Notes: a model not told the origin generated them from the sequence alone. DNA of 60,015 bases from Betaproteobacteria bacterium (GCA_016194935.1 JACQAO010000102.1:1-60015), one strand, 5' to 3'; positions 16,932-25,884 are shown, counted from the first letter of the stretch. Made by a program: numbers and translations.

Positions 16932-17348
16932 CTAGCCAACGCGGGGGAAATGCCGGTCGTAACTTTGTGGCGCCAGCAATGGACGATGGCTGCTCAGTCG
17001 ATTCCTAAGAATTGACAGCCCCCCAGCCTTGAAAGAGTCGAACTCAAGGCCAAGACGAAAACAGGATGTCTCTCCCGAATACACGGAATACGCCTGTCGA
17101 GCCGTGATTTCGATCACCCTGGCCCGATGGTCCCGATGCAGAGGCGGAATGGCCAACACGACCGTGACCGGATGCTCGGTAAACACATCATGGTGCATGA
17201 GCATCGCTGTGCCTATCATGGTCAGATCATAGGTAGTCCCCAGGTAAGTTGGTCGATGCTCGGCTTCGTCGAAGATGAGCGCAATCTTCCAATTAACCCG
17301 GTATCGCGGCACGACAACTCGAATAGGCTCCATACGCGCAATCTCCAT
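16932..17348 (-). CDS. PilZ-domain-like protein
   Basis: 138 aa, essentially a single PilZ-like beta-barrel, the c-di-GMP effector fold. Visible order: RYRVNWKIALIF, the strand region YDLTMIGTAML, VTVVLAIPPL, ARVIEITARQAYSVYSG and FRLGLEFDSF. The two c-di-GMP motifs are degenerate: RxxxR is not intact, and the second reads DLTMIG with Thr where Ser is usual. Binding is therefore uncertain. It follows the YcgR-like gene by 59 bases on the same strand beside an EPS locus, where c-di-GMP control is common. An in-frame ATG at 17333 is an alternative start. Confidence 0.65.
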   Translation of the reverse strand: MEIARMEPIRVVVPRYRVNWKIALIFDEAEHRPTYLGTTYDLTMIGTAMLMHHDVFTEHPVTVVLAIPPLHRDHRARVIEITARQAYSVYSGETSCFRLGLEFDSFKAGGLSILRNRLSSHRPLLAPQSYDRHFPRVG

Positions 17349-17407
17349 GTAAGTAACTTCACTGCATCCGGCTCGCGTCCATCGTTTTCTCCCTGTGCTT
17401 CACGGTC

Positions 17408-18391
17408 TCAACGACCGAACCTGGAAAAACGATGAACTCCTTCAAAACTCCGCCACTGACGACGCGCGATCCGCTCCCTTTGCACCTGAAATATGTACCG
17501 CTGGATCAAGTTCATCACCGGACCCGGCAGGTTCAGGAACTGACAGACCGCCCGCTGATGGATCCGGCCGTTAGGCATGGTCTGGTCGTGAGTGTTCCGC
17601 ACTCGCATATCCGCAGTAACACTGCCAACCTTTGGGAGCATGATCGTCACCCCGGAGAGTTGCGCATCCTTTTCCAGATGCGGCCTGCCCGGCGGAATAG
17701 TCAGGCCGATGCCGCCGCCGCTGATATCGATTGCCTCAGCTTGCAGATCGGTAACCGACCCGTCTTCCTGCTTCAGAGGAATGCGGACATTGACCGGATC
17801 GACGATCAGGGTCTGTAGCCGATAGTACCTGCGCCGCTGCAGGCGCCATAACGAATCTGGAATCGCGCCGAGGAACGCATCCCGCCCTTCATACTGCGCC
17901 GGCGTCACCCCCCTCAGCATGAACTGAACCTTGACCTTCTCCAGACGCGCCTCGCAATAGATCCTGTCGGACAGAAGCGCTCTGCGATTCTTCTCCAGGT
18001 CGCCTCCACAGTCGATGACCATGCTTCTGCCGTCGGTTGAAACCGCCAATATCACAGTCAGCAGGAAATCACAGCCGTGATTGAAGACGAAGGTGATCAG
18101 GGCGCCGCTCCGGCAAATACTGCGCAGGATAGCGAGTACCTCCGCATGGTCGGCGATTTCATAGCTGTCCCGGTAGTCTGACTCTGTACTGATAGTGGTG
18201 GAGTCGCCAGCCGGGGCGGTCTCGCCGGACACAGGCTGCCGGTGCTGGCCGCTTGGCCGCGCCTCTGTCTCGGATAGCTGCGGATCGGCAGCCTGTAGGA
18301 CAGGGCGCCCGCGATGGTCTGACCAGCCGGACTCTTTCTGTTTTGACAGTTGGAGATATCCAGATTCGACGCTGCGAAGATTATGCGGCAT
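17408..18391 (-). CDS. YcgR-family c-di-GMP receptor (YcgR N-domain plus PilZ)
   Basis: 327 aa. The first about 75 residues are polar and look disordered. A YcgR-type N-terminal domain follows (HAEVLAILRSICRSGALITF to AQYEGRDAFLGAIPDSLWRL). The PilZ domain has both intact motifs: RRRYYRLQ (RxxxR) and DISGGGIGL (DxSxxG). YcgR proteins bind c-di-GMP and slow flagellar rotation; relatives without flagellar context act on exopolysaccharide or gene regulation. No flagellar gene is in the window, so an EPS link is as likely. The start region has no strong ribosome site. Confidence 0.85.
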   Translation of the reverse strand: MPHNLRSVESGYLQLSKQKESGWSDHRGRPVLQAADPQLSETEARPSGQHRQPVSGETAPAGDSTTISTESDYRDSYEIADHAEVLAILRSICRSGALITFVFNHGCDFLLTVILAVSTDGRSMVIDCGGDLEKNRRALLSDRIYCEARLEKVKVQFMLRGVTPAQYEGRDAFLGAIPDSLWRLQRRRYYRLQTLIVDPVNVRIPLKQEDGSVTDLQAEAIDISGGGIGLTIPPGRPHLEKDAQLSGVTIMLPKVGSVTADMRVRNTHDQTMPNGRIHQRAVCQFLNLPGPVMNLIQRYIFQVQRERIARRQWRSFEGVHRFSRFGR

Positions 18392-18468
18392 TATTTAAGA
18401 CTCTATGTTTAGAAACCCTGCGTGATGCGCTCAACAGCCTCCTGGACCGTCGGGCCGACCACCCCTGG

Positions 18469-19239
18469 TCAAGCCAGCCTGACGGTAGCTGCGGCAATGC
18501 CGCCCCGGTCGCTGCGGCGACCGCCTTCTACCTGCATGGAATACATGTTCCTTTCCTTCAACTTCGGAATTTTATGCCTCGCACACAAACTTTCGGACAG
18601 TTCCTTGACTCGATTGATAAAGTAACGCGTCGCCATGTGCGTGCGAACCTCCGCGTCCATCCGGACAAGTAACTCCCGGTCGGTCGCCATCCTTGTAATT
18701 GCCCAGCATATGTCGTACGGATCATCAGCATCGACAAAGAGGCCATGTACTCCGTCGATGATCAGGTCACGAATTGCCCTGTTTCTTTGCATTACGATGA
18801 ATGGAATTCCGGCGGCCATGCCATCGAGCATTGCGTATGGCAGTCCTTCCGCATCTGCCGGAAGAAACATGACATCCGAACTTTGAAGAAGGGCCGCTTT
18901 ATCCGCGCCGAAAACCGGCCCGACAAATGAGACTACTTTGCCCAAGCCCAAATTCTCGGAAAAGCGTTTGAGTGAAGCATACTCCTGGCCTCGACCCGCA
19001 ATTACCAGGCGTACCTTGATACCGCTCACACTGGCATACTCCAGTCCTCGCAATATCTCGTACAGCCCTTTTCCCCGCTGCACGCTTCCGATATATATCA
19101 GGCGCAGCGGTGTTTTTGCATGGGTATCATGTGTCGTTGCAGGAATACCGCCGACATGGGACACAACCGGCCACTCGGCATTATTGCTCTTCATCGCTGA
19201 TCTCCAAGACCAGGCGCAGTCCAGTTCTGCGCCTGACAT
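18469..19239 (-). pseudogene. Truncated GT4 glycosyltransferase, C-terminal half only
   Basis: The frame encodes just the donor-binding half of a GT-B enzyme: LRLIYIGSVQRGKGL, VVSFVGPVFGADKAAL, then AEGLPYAMLDGMAAGIPFIV and HGLFVDADDPYDI. The N-terminal acceptor half is absent, and the upstream 200 bases contain nothing resembling it. The same motifs in the same order occur in the complete gene at 4907-6040, so it probably derives from a relative of that gene. The C-terminal 20 or so residues (GGRRSDRGGIAAATVRLA) are unlike the family. An internal ATG at 19194 follows a GGAG and could still be translated, giving 241 aa. Confidence 0.7.
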
Positions 19240-19453
19240 GAAGATAGGGACTGAACATGTTGGATTTTGTTGATCCCCAAAACGAAACGTAGTCCGTCTG
19301 GATTATGGGAACACGGGATAAACCGGCCCTGGCGCGGCTGGGATTAAGCCATCAAGCCTGCGGCGGGGTTCGCACCTTGACGAAAGTTGGGAAGCGCAGA
19401 ATAAGCTGATTCCGCCCATGGTTCGACGGGCGAAGGACTTGTGCAGCGCTTCC

Positions 19454-20122
19454 CTAGATAAGTTGCTGCTCGATAGCGTAACGGACAAGAGCTGCGTTGT
19501 CCGTTACCATCAATTTCTTGAGTATCCTGGCCCGATACGTGCTGATGGTGCTCGGACTAAGAAACAGTTCCGCCGCAATCTCGTTGATATGCTTACCGGA
19601 GGCCAGCAACCACATCACGCGGTACTCGCGGTCTGATAGAGATTCATGCAAAGGCTTGTCGAAGTTGTGAGCCAATCCTGATGCAAGTTTCTCCGCAAAG
19701 GCCGGGCTGACGTACTTTCCGCCTTTGGCCACCTTGCGTATCGCGGCAGTCAGTTCCTCAGTTGCGCTTTCTTTCTGCAAGTAACCCGCTCCTCCTGCTT
19801 TGTACACCTGGGCTGCATGCACGTCTTCGGGCAATATGCTCAGAATAAGCACGGGATGCTCAGGGTGTTGACGCTTTATTTCTTTGATCAAATCCAGACC
19901 GCTTCGACCCGGCATGGAATAGTCGAGAACTGCAACATCCCATTCCAGCTTGCCCATGAGATCGAGCGCTTCCAAACCGTTTTCTGCGGCGCCAACCACA
20001 GTCATATCGGGCTCATTCGCCAGGAGTTGTACCAATCCGTGCCGAACAACCGGGTGATCGTCGGCAATCAGGATTTTTATGACGGAGTTTCTCTGGGGAA
20101 GCATGGTAGTCCTGAATATCAC
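19454..20122 (-). CDS. NarL/FixJ-type response regulator
   Basis: 222 aa transcription factor. The receiver domain (about 15-130) has the acidic pair in ILIADDHPVVRHG, the phospho-acceptor Asp in VAVLDYSMPGRSG, and the conserved Lys in GGAGYLQKESATEEL. The LuxR-type helix-turn-helix follows: LSDREYRVMWLLASGKHI, NEIAAELFLSPSTISTYRAR. ATG at 20104 (MLPQRNSV) is an alternative start nearer the usual length. It starts 37 bases after the receiver-kinase gene and should be its partner. Target genes are unknown; the neighbouring EPS genes are candidates. Confidence 0.9.
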   Translation of the reverse strand: MIFRTTMLPQRNSVIKILIADDHPVVRHGLVQLLANEPDMTVVGAAENGLEALDLMGKLEWDVAVLDYSMPGRSGLDLIKEIKRQHPEHPVLILSILPEDVHAAQVYKAGGAGYLQKESATEELTAAIRKVAKGGKYVSPAFAEKLASGLAHNFDKPLHESLSDREYRVMWLLASGKHINEIAAELFLSPSTISTYRARILKKLMVTDNAALVRYAIEQQLI

Positions 20123-20159
20123 GCGGTCACGGCCCGCAGGATCAAATCACCGCCACAGT

Positions 20160-21260
20160 TTAACGCAGGCCAAGCGGAATGGATATCTTCGCCCTGGTTC
20201 CCTTGTTTCGTGATCCGACAATTTCCATGCTCCCGCCAAACGGAAGTATGCGCTCCCGCATACCCAGCAGTCCCAGCGATTTCGGACTCTGTACCAATGT
20301 GCTCGCAATGCCTTTGCCGTTGTCATTGACCGACAATATCAGGGTATCGGATTCAAGGCGCATCTCAATCTCAACTCTGGTCGCGCGCGCGTGACGGGCG
20401 ACGTTGGTCAGCAGTTCCTGAAAAATCCTGAATGCGGCGGTAGATCGTTCCTGATCAAGGGCCGGCACTTCGCCGGACAAGGATAACTCGCATCTAATCC
20501 CGGTCCGCTTCAGAAATTCTTTTGTCTGCCATTCAATAGCGGCGGTGAGCCCGAGCTGATCCAATACCACCGGCCTGAGGCCGGAAGCGATCCTGCGCAC
20601 AATCTGGATGATGCCGTCTATCTGGCCCAATGCCGGTTCTACCTTGGCCGCCAGGTTCATTTCATCCCGCGGCAACTGGTTCATTACGGCGTTTATTTCC
20701 ATTTTCAGACCGGTCAGCGCCTGTCCCAGTTCGTCGTGAATTTCGCGGGAAATTCGCACCCTTTCCTCCTCCCGCACCAGTTGCAAGCGCGCCGCAAGCG
20801 CACGCAGATTTTCTTCAGATTTTTTCAGCCGTTCTTCCGCGTACTTGCGCTCTGCAATTTCCTGCGTCAATACTGAATTCTTGTTGTCGAGTTCTACAAA
20901 TACGGAAACCTTGGATTTCAGGGCCTCTGGAATCGGCGGCTTGAGAATATAATCCACGGCCCCCACTTCGTACCCATGAAACATTGAACGCAGATCTTCA
21001 TCGGCGCCGGTCAAAAAAATAATGGGGGTGTGCTGAGAACGCTCGCGTCCACGGATTAATTTTGCGGTCTCAAAGCCGTCCAAACCCGGCATCCGAACAT
21101 CCAGAAGTATGACGGCGAAATCCTGTTTGAGGACATGGCGCAGCGCCTCATTACCGGACTCGGCAACAACCACATCGTGCTCCGCGCTTTGCAGGAGCTC
21201 GCTAAGCGCAATCCGGTTCTTCGAGTCGTCGTCAACAATCAGAATACTTGCGTTCGGCAT
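20160..21260 (-). CDS. Receiver-histidine kinase hybrid (REC-HisKA_3-HATPase)
   Basis: 366 aa, cytoplasmic. Receiver at about 5-120 (ILIVDDDSKNR, VILLDVRMPGLDGFE, DYILKPPIPE), a coiled-coil linker (EIAERKYAEERLKKSEENL), then a NarX/DegS-type dimerisation domain with the phospho-accepting His in RISREIHDELGQALTGLK, and the ATPase with ELLTNVARHARATR and NDNGKGI. No transmembrane or ligand-binding sensor is present, so input probably arrives by phosphorylation of the receiver or by a partner protein. Likely phosphorylates the LuxR-type regulator encoded next. Confidence 0.9.
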   Translation of the reverse strand: MPNASILIVDDDSKNRIALSELLQSAEHDVVVAESGNEALRHVLKQDFAVILLDVRMPGLDGFETAKLIRGRERSQHTPIIFLTGADEDLRSMFHGYEVGAVDYILKPPIPEALKSKVSVFVELDNKNSVLTQEIAERKYAEERLKKSEENLRALAARLQLVREEERVRISREIHDELGQALTGLKMEINAVMNQLPRDEMNLAAKVEPALGQIDGIIQIVRRIASGLRPVVLDQLGLTAAIEWQTKEFLKRTGIRCELSLSGEVPALDQERSTAAFRIFQELLTNVARHARATRVEIEMRLESDTLILSVNDNGKGIASTLVQSPKSLGLLGMRERILPFGGSMEIVGSRNKGTRAKISIPLGLR

Positions 21261-21618
21261 AATTTGAGCTTTACCTCCTTTCGTCCCGACTCGATCCGAG
21301 TTCCCGGCTGGCTTGATCGCCGCATCTTGTCACAAATGCGCCTTACTTGGAACAGGCGCAGGCAGTCCGGCGGGAGGGCGGGTGTAACGGCCTGTCCTCG
21401 CTGTTTGCTGCTACGAACTTTTCAGCTTGCCGAACGCGGACTGGAAGGCTCTGCGGCGTAATGCCGCGTTCGCCGGCGGAATCGGCGCAGCACTCCCCAT
21501 CCAGCCTGTCTCCGGCATGGACATGGAAACGTTGCCGCCACGTGCAATGAAACTCTGAATACCGGCGCACTGCAACCGCCGGGCTGGCCCTCGAACATAG
21601 TTCAGGTTGGTTGGCTAT
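21261..21618. other. Intergenic region
   Basis: 358 bases between two minus-strand genes. Open frames here are short and not protein-like. It must hold the promoter of the kinase-regulator pair, but I could not assign -35/-10 boxes with confidence. Confidence 0.4.
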
Positions 21619-22143
21619 TCAGGCAAAAACGGGGTTGAAGCCTTCCTGATTTACCCGGCGCGATGTCTGCCGCTGCTCCCTCCGTTGACGACGATCATTG
21701 AGTAGTTGCGACGGGACTACATTTTTGCCTTCGGAGGAAAGTCCCATGCTGCGACGTCCGGAACTGCGCCTTTCGTAACGCCGCCGGTCACGCAGCCATC
21801 TGAGCGCCTCCGCTTCATCCGGAAACCCAAACAGATTAATCCCATGCTGTTGAGCGCTTTTCCTGATGTGCATGTCGGAGATACCGGGGGCTAGCGCATT
21901 ACCTATAACGGCAATCTTGTTTGACTGATACCAGGCAATTCTCTTCATGTACGGAAATATTTCTTCACTGCCTTCCGAAAAAAGAGGCTTCTCGGAACGA
22001 ACATCGATGAGAACAAGTGCGCGCAGATACTCCACGCTCGCCGAGAAGACCGCATGCACGAACGCTCTTATTTCTTCACGCGATTCCAAGGCTTGCAACT
22101 CCGCCCGCAGATAGTCTGCCTCAATCGTGATCTGGTACCTCAT
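21619..22143 (-). CDS. STAS/SpoIIAA-like protein with basic tail (function unknown)
   Basis: 174 aa from ATG 22143, supported by GGAG five bases upstream; the frame continues upstream without protein-like sequence. Residues 1-125 resemble SpoIIAA-like STAS proteins: MRYQITIEADYLRAEL, ALVLIDVRSEKPLF, NKIAVIGNALAPGISD, and FGFPDEAEALRWLRD. The last 50 residues are rich in Arg, Gln and Ser and look disordered; they could bind nucleic acid or a polyanion. It lies upstream of the kinase pair on the same strand but 358 bases away, so co-transcription is uncertain. Confidence 0.6.
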   Translation of the reverse strand: MRYQITIEADYLRAELQALESREEIRAFVHAVFSASVEYLRALVLIDVRSEKPLFSEGSEEIFPYMKRIAWYQSNKIAVIGNALAPGISDMHIRKSAQQHGINLFGFPDEAEALRWLRDRRRYERRSSGRRSMGLSSEGKNVVPSQLLNDRRQRREQRQTSRRVNQEGFNPVFA

Positions 22144-22672
22144 CGCACTCCAAAACCGAATAATCGCGCCACAAGCCATCTCCAGGATACCTTTCGATAT
22201 CTGCGAAACAACTGCTTGTAAAAATATCTGGCCATGCCGAAACCTGAAAATACAATGTTGCAAGCGCAGACGATGAACGGCTCGACTCACTGTGCCGCAA
22301 GATGAACCCGGCCGGTGCGCGCTTCCGTCCGGACAAATCCGGCTCAGCCAACTCAGCGGCTCTGCGCTATTTGCCGGGACAACTCCGGCGACCCCGTGCT
22401 GAGCGGATAATCCGGGTATGGCAGAGCCATCCTGTATCCCACCCGCCATCTGAAAGCGCGTATGCACCAAGTCTCCATAACCAGCAACTGTCGTCGAATC
22501 GCCAAGGTGATGCTTTTTCACGCCGGCATCTGGATGGTCGCGGTCTTGTTTTAACGCTAATGCCTTTGAACCATAGCCCGAATGAGCCATGTTGGCGCAG
22601 CATTCGTTCTGTAAATTGGCAACCTGCCGCAACTGCTTTAATCCAACCACGCCAACGAAAGGCTGACGCACT
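22144..22672. other. Intergenic region between divergent genes
   Basis: 529 bases between the STAS-like gene (minus) and the PAP2 gene (plus). Several frames cross it on both strands, but their composition is not protein-like and none has a ribosome site. It should carry divergent promoters. No RNA gene, repeat or mobile-element end was recognised. Confidence 0.4.
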
Positions 22673-23329
22673 ATGTCTATGGCTTTCCAGAACCCGCAAT
22701 ATGCCTGGCAGATCATTACGCACCTTGGCTCATTAAGCCTGATGACGCCCGCCGTAGCAGTGGCTGCAACCTGCCTTTGGCGGTCCGGCCATCAGGCGGC
22801 AGTGCGTATCTGGCTGCCGGCGCTTGCTCTGGCTGCAACGATTACCCTCGCCACCAAGATTTTGTTTCTTGGCTGGGGTATCGGGATAGCAGCGCTGGAC
22901 TTTACCGGCATCAGCGGACACACCCTGCTGGCTACTTCCGTGTTGCCGGTGATATTTGGCTGGCTTTTCGCTCAGGATCGGGATCGCGTATTGCCTGCCG
23001 GCGCCGTGTTCGGCTTTTTAATCGGCGCTATCGTCGGCCTAACGCGGGTACTCCTCGGGGCGCACAGCGTAAGCGAGGTCGTTATCGCATGGCTTATCGG
23101 CTCAGCAGTCAGCGGCGTAACGCTGAATGCCCTGGATAGCCCGCTTAAGCGGCCTTGGCTGGCTTGGCTCGCGCCACTTGCACTACTTTTTGCGTTTAAC
23201 ACTACAGCCTCAAGCTACCTGCAGGCACATCATTGGGAAGTAAAAATTGCCCTGTTTCTTTCCGGTCACGACAAACCATACGCACGCCGCCAGTGGGTGG
23301 ACAACCGGGTTATGGCGGGCGCCGGTTGA
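22673..23329 (+). CDS. PAP2-superfamily membrane phosphatase
   Basis: 218 aa integral membrane protein with about six hydrophobic helices. The PAP2 core is recognisable: SGHTLLATSVLPV (second motif) and GLTRVLLGAHSVSEVV (third motif with the catalytic His). The first motif (KxxxxxxRP) is not evident. Relatives dephosphorylate lipid pyrophosphates such as undecaprenyl-PP or phosphatidic acid. Recycling of the lipid carrier used by the polysaccharide loci is plausible but not shown. GAAAGG lies upstream of the ATG. Confidence 0.75.
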   Translation: MSMAFQNPQYAWQIITHLGSLSLMTPAVAVAATCLWRSGHQAAVRIWLPALALAATITLATKILFLGWGIGIAALDFTGISGHTLLATSVLPVIFGWLFAQDRDRVLPAGAVFGFLIGAIVGLTRVLLGAHSVSEVVIAWLIGSAVSGVTLNALDSPLKRPWLAWLAPLALLFAFNTTASSYLQAHHWEVKIALFLSGHDKPYARRQWVDNRVMAGAG

Positions 23330-23445
23330 CGCCTGCGCCCATCGTTGGTTTTCAATCTCGATCTGATAGCCGGCGGGCTTTGTGGGCTGCCCAAAACGGC
23401 CATGCGGGGCCGCTGACGAGAGATCCGCTTGAACTTATTGCGTTA

Positions 23446-23472
23446 TTGGCACTCGTAAGGATAGAGTGCTAA
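23446..23472 (+). promoter_or_regulatory. CIRCE operator (HrcA binding site) upstream of rpoH
   Basis: TTGGCACTC (23446-23454), nine bases, then GAGTGCTAA (23464-23472). It matches the CIRCE consensus TTAGCACTC-N9-GAGTGCTAA at 17 of 18 arm positions. It ends 24 bases before the rpoH ATG. A weak -35/-10 pair (TTGCGT at 23438, TAGAGT at 23462, 18-base spacer) would be covered by the operator, as expected for repression by HrcA. Confidence 0.88.
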
Positions 23473-23496
23473 AATTTGCCTGAAGGAGGATGGCTT

Positions 23497-24366
23497 ATGA
23501 GCAATGCCTTATCAATTCGACAGCTTTCTCTGCCCACCACGGCGGGCAGTATCGAAACCTACATCCAGGCCGCCAACCGCATGCCGATGCTTACTGAAGC
23601 GGAGGAACTGGATCTGGCGCGCCGTTTTCATGATGAAAATGATCTTGATGCCGCGCGTCAGTTGGTGTTGTCGCATCTGCGCTTGGTGGTTTCAGTTGCC
23701 CGCGGTTATTTGGGCTACGGCTTGCCGCATGCCGACCTGATTCAGGAAGGCAACATCGGCCTGATGAAGGCGGTCAAGCGTTTCGATCCGGAGCGGGGCG
23801 TGCGGCTGGTGTCCTTCGCAATACACTGGATCAAGGCGGAAATCCATGAATATGTTCTGAGGAACTGGCGCCTGGTGAAGATTGCCACGACCAAGGCGCA
23901 GCGCAAACTGTTTTTCAATTTGCGCAGCTTGAAAAAAGGTTACGCCACGCTCAGTCCCGATGAAGTCAGGGCGATGGCCAAGCAACTCGGCGTCAAGCCG
24001 GAGGAAGTGGTCGAGATGGAGACCCGCTTGTCGGGCCAGGACATTTCCCTGGAACCCGCCGGCGAAGATGAGGAGGATAAGTTTTCGCCGATCGCTTACT
24101 TGCCTGCCGATGTCAGCACTGAGCCTTCGGCGATGCTGGAGCGCAAGGAATACGACCGCCTCCAGGACGAAGGTTTGCGTGACGCATTGGCCGCGCTGGA
24201 CGAACGCAGCCGCAATATTGTGGCGCGACGCTGGCTGGCTGAGGAAGGTGAAGCGCAGACCCTGCATGAGCTGGCTGCGGAATACGGCGTTTCCGCTGAG
24301 CGCATTCGTCAGATCGAGGTCAAAGCCTTGCAGAAAATGCGCGGCACACTCTCGGCTGCTGCCTGA
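23497..24366 (+). CDS. rpoH: RNA polymerase heat-shock sigma factor sigma-32
   Basis: 289 aa. ATG 23497 has GGAGGA upstream; a start at 23476 is less likely. Region 2 shows EAEELDLARRFHDENDLDAA, LVVSVARGYLGYGLPHADLI, and FAIHWIKAEIHEYVLRNWRL. The RpoH-specific box QRKLFFNLRSLKK separates it from RpoD and RpoS. Region 4 ends with SAERIRQIEVKALQKM. It directs transcription of chaperone and protease genes. A CIRCE operator just upstream puts it under HrcA control, linking the two heat-shock circuits. Convergent with sco1, 10 bases apart. Confidence 0.95.
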   Translation: MSNALSIRQLSLPTTAGSIETYIQAANRMPMLTEAEELDLARRFHDENDLDAARQLVLSHLRLVVSVARGYLGYGLPHADLIQEGNIGLMKAVKRFDPERGVRLVSFAIHWIKAEIHEYVLRNWRLVKIATTKAQRKLFFNLRSLKKGYATLSPDEVRAMAKQLGVKPEEVVEMETRLSGQDISLEPAGEDEEDKFSPIAYLPADVSTEPSAMLERKEYDRLQDEGLRDALAALDERSRNIVARRWLAEEGEAQTLHELAAEYGVSAERIRQIEVKALQKMRGTLSAAA

Positions 24367-24376
24367 ACCAGCGTTT

Positions 24377-24961
24377 TTATTTTCCGGCCAGGAGCAGCTT
24401 GATGTCGGCGGCGATGCTCGCCGGCGGCTCCGCGTACTTCACATACAGACGCAAGCGTCCTTGCGGATCGTAAATATAGCTGTTGGCGCTATGGTCCACG
24501 GTGTAGGTGTTCGGCGTGCTACCCGCCTGCTTCTGGTAGAACACCTTGAACTCCAATGCCGTGGCCGCCGTGGTTGCAGGGTCGGCATACAGTCCGATGA
24601 AGCTGGGGTTGAATTGCGGCACATAGGCAGCCAGAAGTTGCCGGGTGTCGCGCTCCGGGTCTACTGTGATGAACAGCACCTGTACCCGCGCGGCGTCGCT
24701 GCCCAGCAGTTTCATTACTTCGGCCATGCTCGCCAGCGTGGTGGGGCAAACATCCGGACATTGGGTATAGCCAAAGAATAGCATCACCACCTTGCCCTTG
24801 AAGTCCGCCAGCCGGCGCGGCTGTCCGGTGTGGTCGGTGAAGGGCGCGGTAAATTCACGGCCAAACGCGGCGCCGGTAATATCGGTGCTGACAAAGTGTG
24901 ACGGCTGGCTGCAACCGAATAGCGCCGCAACTGCAACGAATAGAGTAATCAGGCGGCGCAT
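24377..24961 (-). CDS. sco1: SCO1/SenC copper chaperone for cytochrome oxidase
   Basis: 194 aa from ATG 24961; the longer frame upstream overlaps ctaB. Lipoprotein signal: VAALFGCSQ with the lipobox Cys. The thioredoxin-like fold holds the copper site: CPDVC (CxxxC) in FFGYTQCPDVCPTTLASM, and the ligand His in TVDHSANSYIYDPQGR. It delivers copper to the CuA centre of subunit II or keeps its cysteines reduced, in the periplasm. Last gene of the assembly operon SURF1 - Sco-like - ctaB - sco1. Confidence 0.92.
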   Translation of the reverse strand: MRRLITLFVAVAALFGCSQPSHFVSTDITGAAFGREFTAPFTDHTGQPRRLADFKGKVVMLFFGYTQCPDVCPTTLASMAEVMKLLGSDAARVQVLFITVDPERDTRQLLAAYVPQFNPSFIGLYADPATTAATALEFKVFYQKQAGSTPNTYTVDHSANSYIYDPQGRLRLYVKYAEPPASIAADIKLLLAGK

Positions 24962-24971
24962 CGACTTCACC

Positions 24972-25871
24972 TTAAACCAGGTAATGGTCGAGCAACAGCG
25001 CGGAGAACAGGGCTGATAGATAGAAAATCGAATACCTGAACGTTTTCTTCGCTGCCTGCTCACTATATTTCTGCATGAGCTGCCATGTATAGACCAGAAA
25101 AATCCCGTCCAGTACAACGGCAACCAGCAGATACAACCAGCCGCTCATGCGGATGACGAATGGCATCAAAGTCACCGCCGTCAACAGCCAGGTGTAAAGA
25201 AAAATGTGCAGGCGGGTGTATTGGGAGCCGTGGGTTACGGGTAGCATCGGGATGCCTGCCGCTGCGTATTCGCGTGTTCGATACAGAGCGAGCGCCCAAA
25301 AATGCGGCGGCGTCCACACAAAAATGATCAAGGCCAGCAGCCACGCTTCCCCGCTGACACTTCCGGTAACCGCTGCCCAGCCCAGCACCGGCGGCATGGC
25401 GCCGGAAAGCCCGCCGATGACGATGTTCTGCGGGGTCAGCGGTTTCAGGATGACGGTATACACGATTGCGTAGCCGAGAAAGGTAGCCAGCGTCAGCCAA
25501 GCGGTCAGGGGGTTAACCCACCACAGGAGGATGCCCAGACCCGTGGCGCACAGCCCGACCGACCAGAGCAGCGTGGCGCTGCTGCTGAGAACGCCACGCG
25601 GCAACGGTCGAGCGCGGGTTCGCGCCATGACGGCGTCAATTTTCTGTTCGATCAGGCAATTCAGCGCCGCCGCCGCTCCCGCCACCAGCGCGATGCCGAT
25701 GGTCGCAGCCAGCACCGTGCCTAACGCCAGCCGCTCCACAGGCGCCAACAGCATGCCGATGAAGGCGCAGAAGACGATCAGCGTGATGACCCGGGGCTTG
25801 GTCAGGGCGACATACTCCCCTGCATGCTTCATGGCTGGTCTTGCGAAAGCGAACATTGAATACGTTTCCAT
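24972..25871 (-). CDS. ctaB: Protoheme IX farnesyltransferase (heme O synthase)
   Basis: 299 aa polytopic UbiA-family prenyltransferase that converts heme B to heme O by adding a farnesyl group. Motifs: [15 protein letters not shown], the first Asp motif in [21 protein letters not shown], and [20 protein letters not shown]. About eight or nine membrane helices. An alternative start is [15 protein letters not shown]. Normally heme A synthase (ctaA) is encoded beside it; here the upstream neighbour is the Sco-like protein, 13 bases away. Confidence 0.93.
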   Translation of the reverse strand: METYSMFAFARPAMKHAGEYVALTKPRVITLIVFCAFIGMLLAPVERLALGTVLAATIGIALVAGAAAALNCLIEQKIDAVMARTRARPLPRGVLSSSATLLWSVGLCATGLGILLWWVNPLTAWLTLATFLGYAIVYTVILKPLTPQNIVIGGLSGAMPPVLGWAAVTGSVSGEAWLLALIIFVWTPPHFWALALYRTREYAAAGIPMLPVTHGSQYTRLHIFLYTWLLTAVTLMPFVIRMSGWLYLLVAVVLDGIFLVYTWQLMQKYSEQAAKKTFRYSIFYLSALFSALLLDHYLV

Positions 25872-25884
25872 AAATTTTCCTGCG

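Noticed and set aside
22144..22716. Minus-strand extension of the STAS-like frame, and an overlapping 144-codon plus-strand frame
   Set aside because: The upstream part is not protein-like and the good ribosome site is at 22143; the plus-strand frame overlaps the PAP2 gene.
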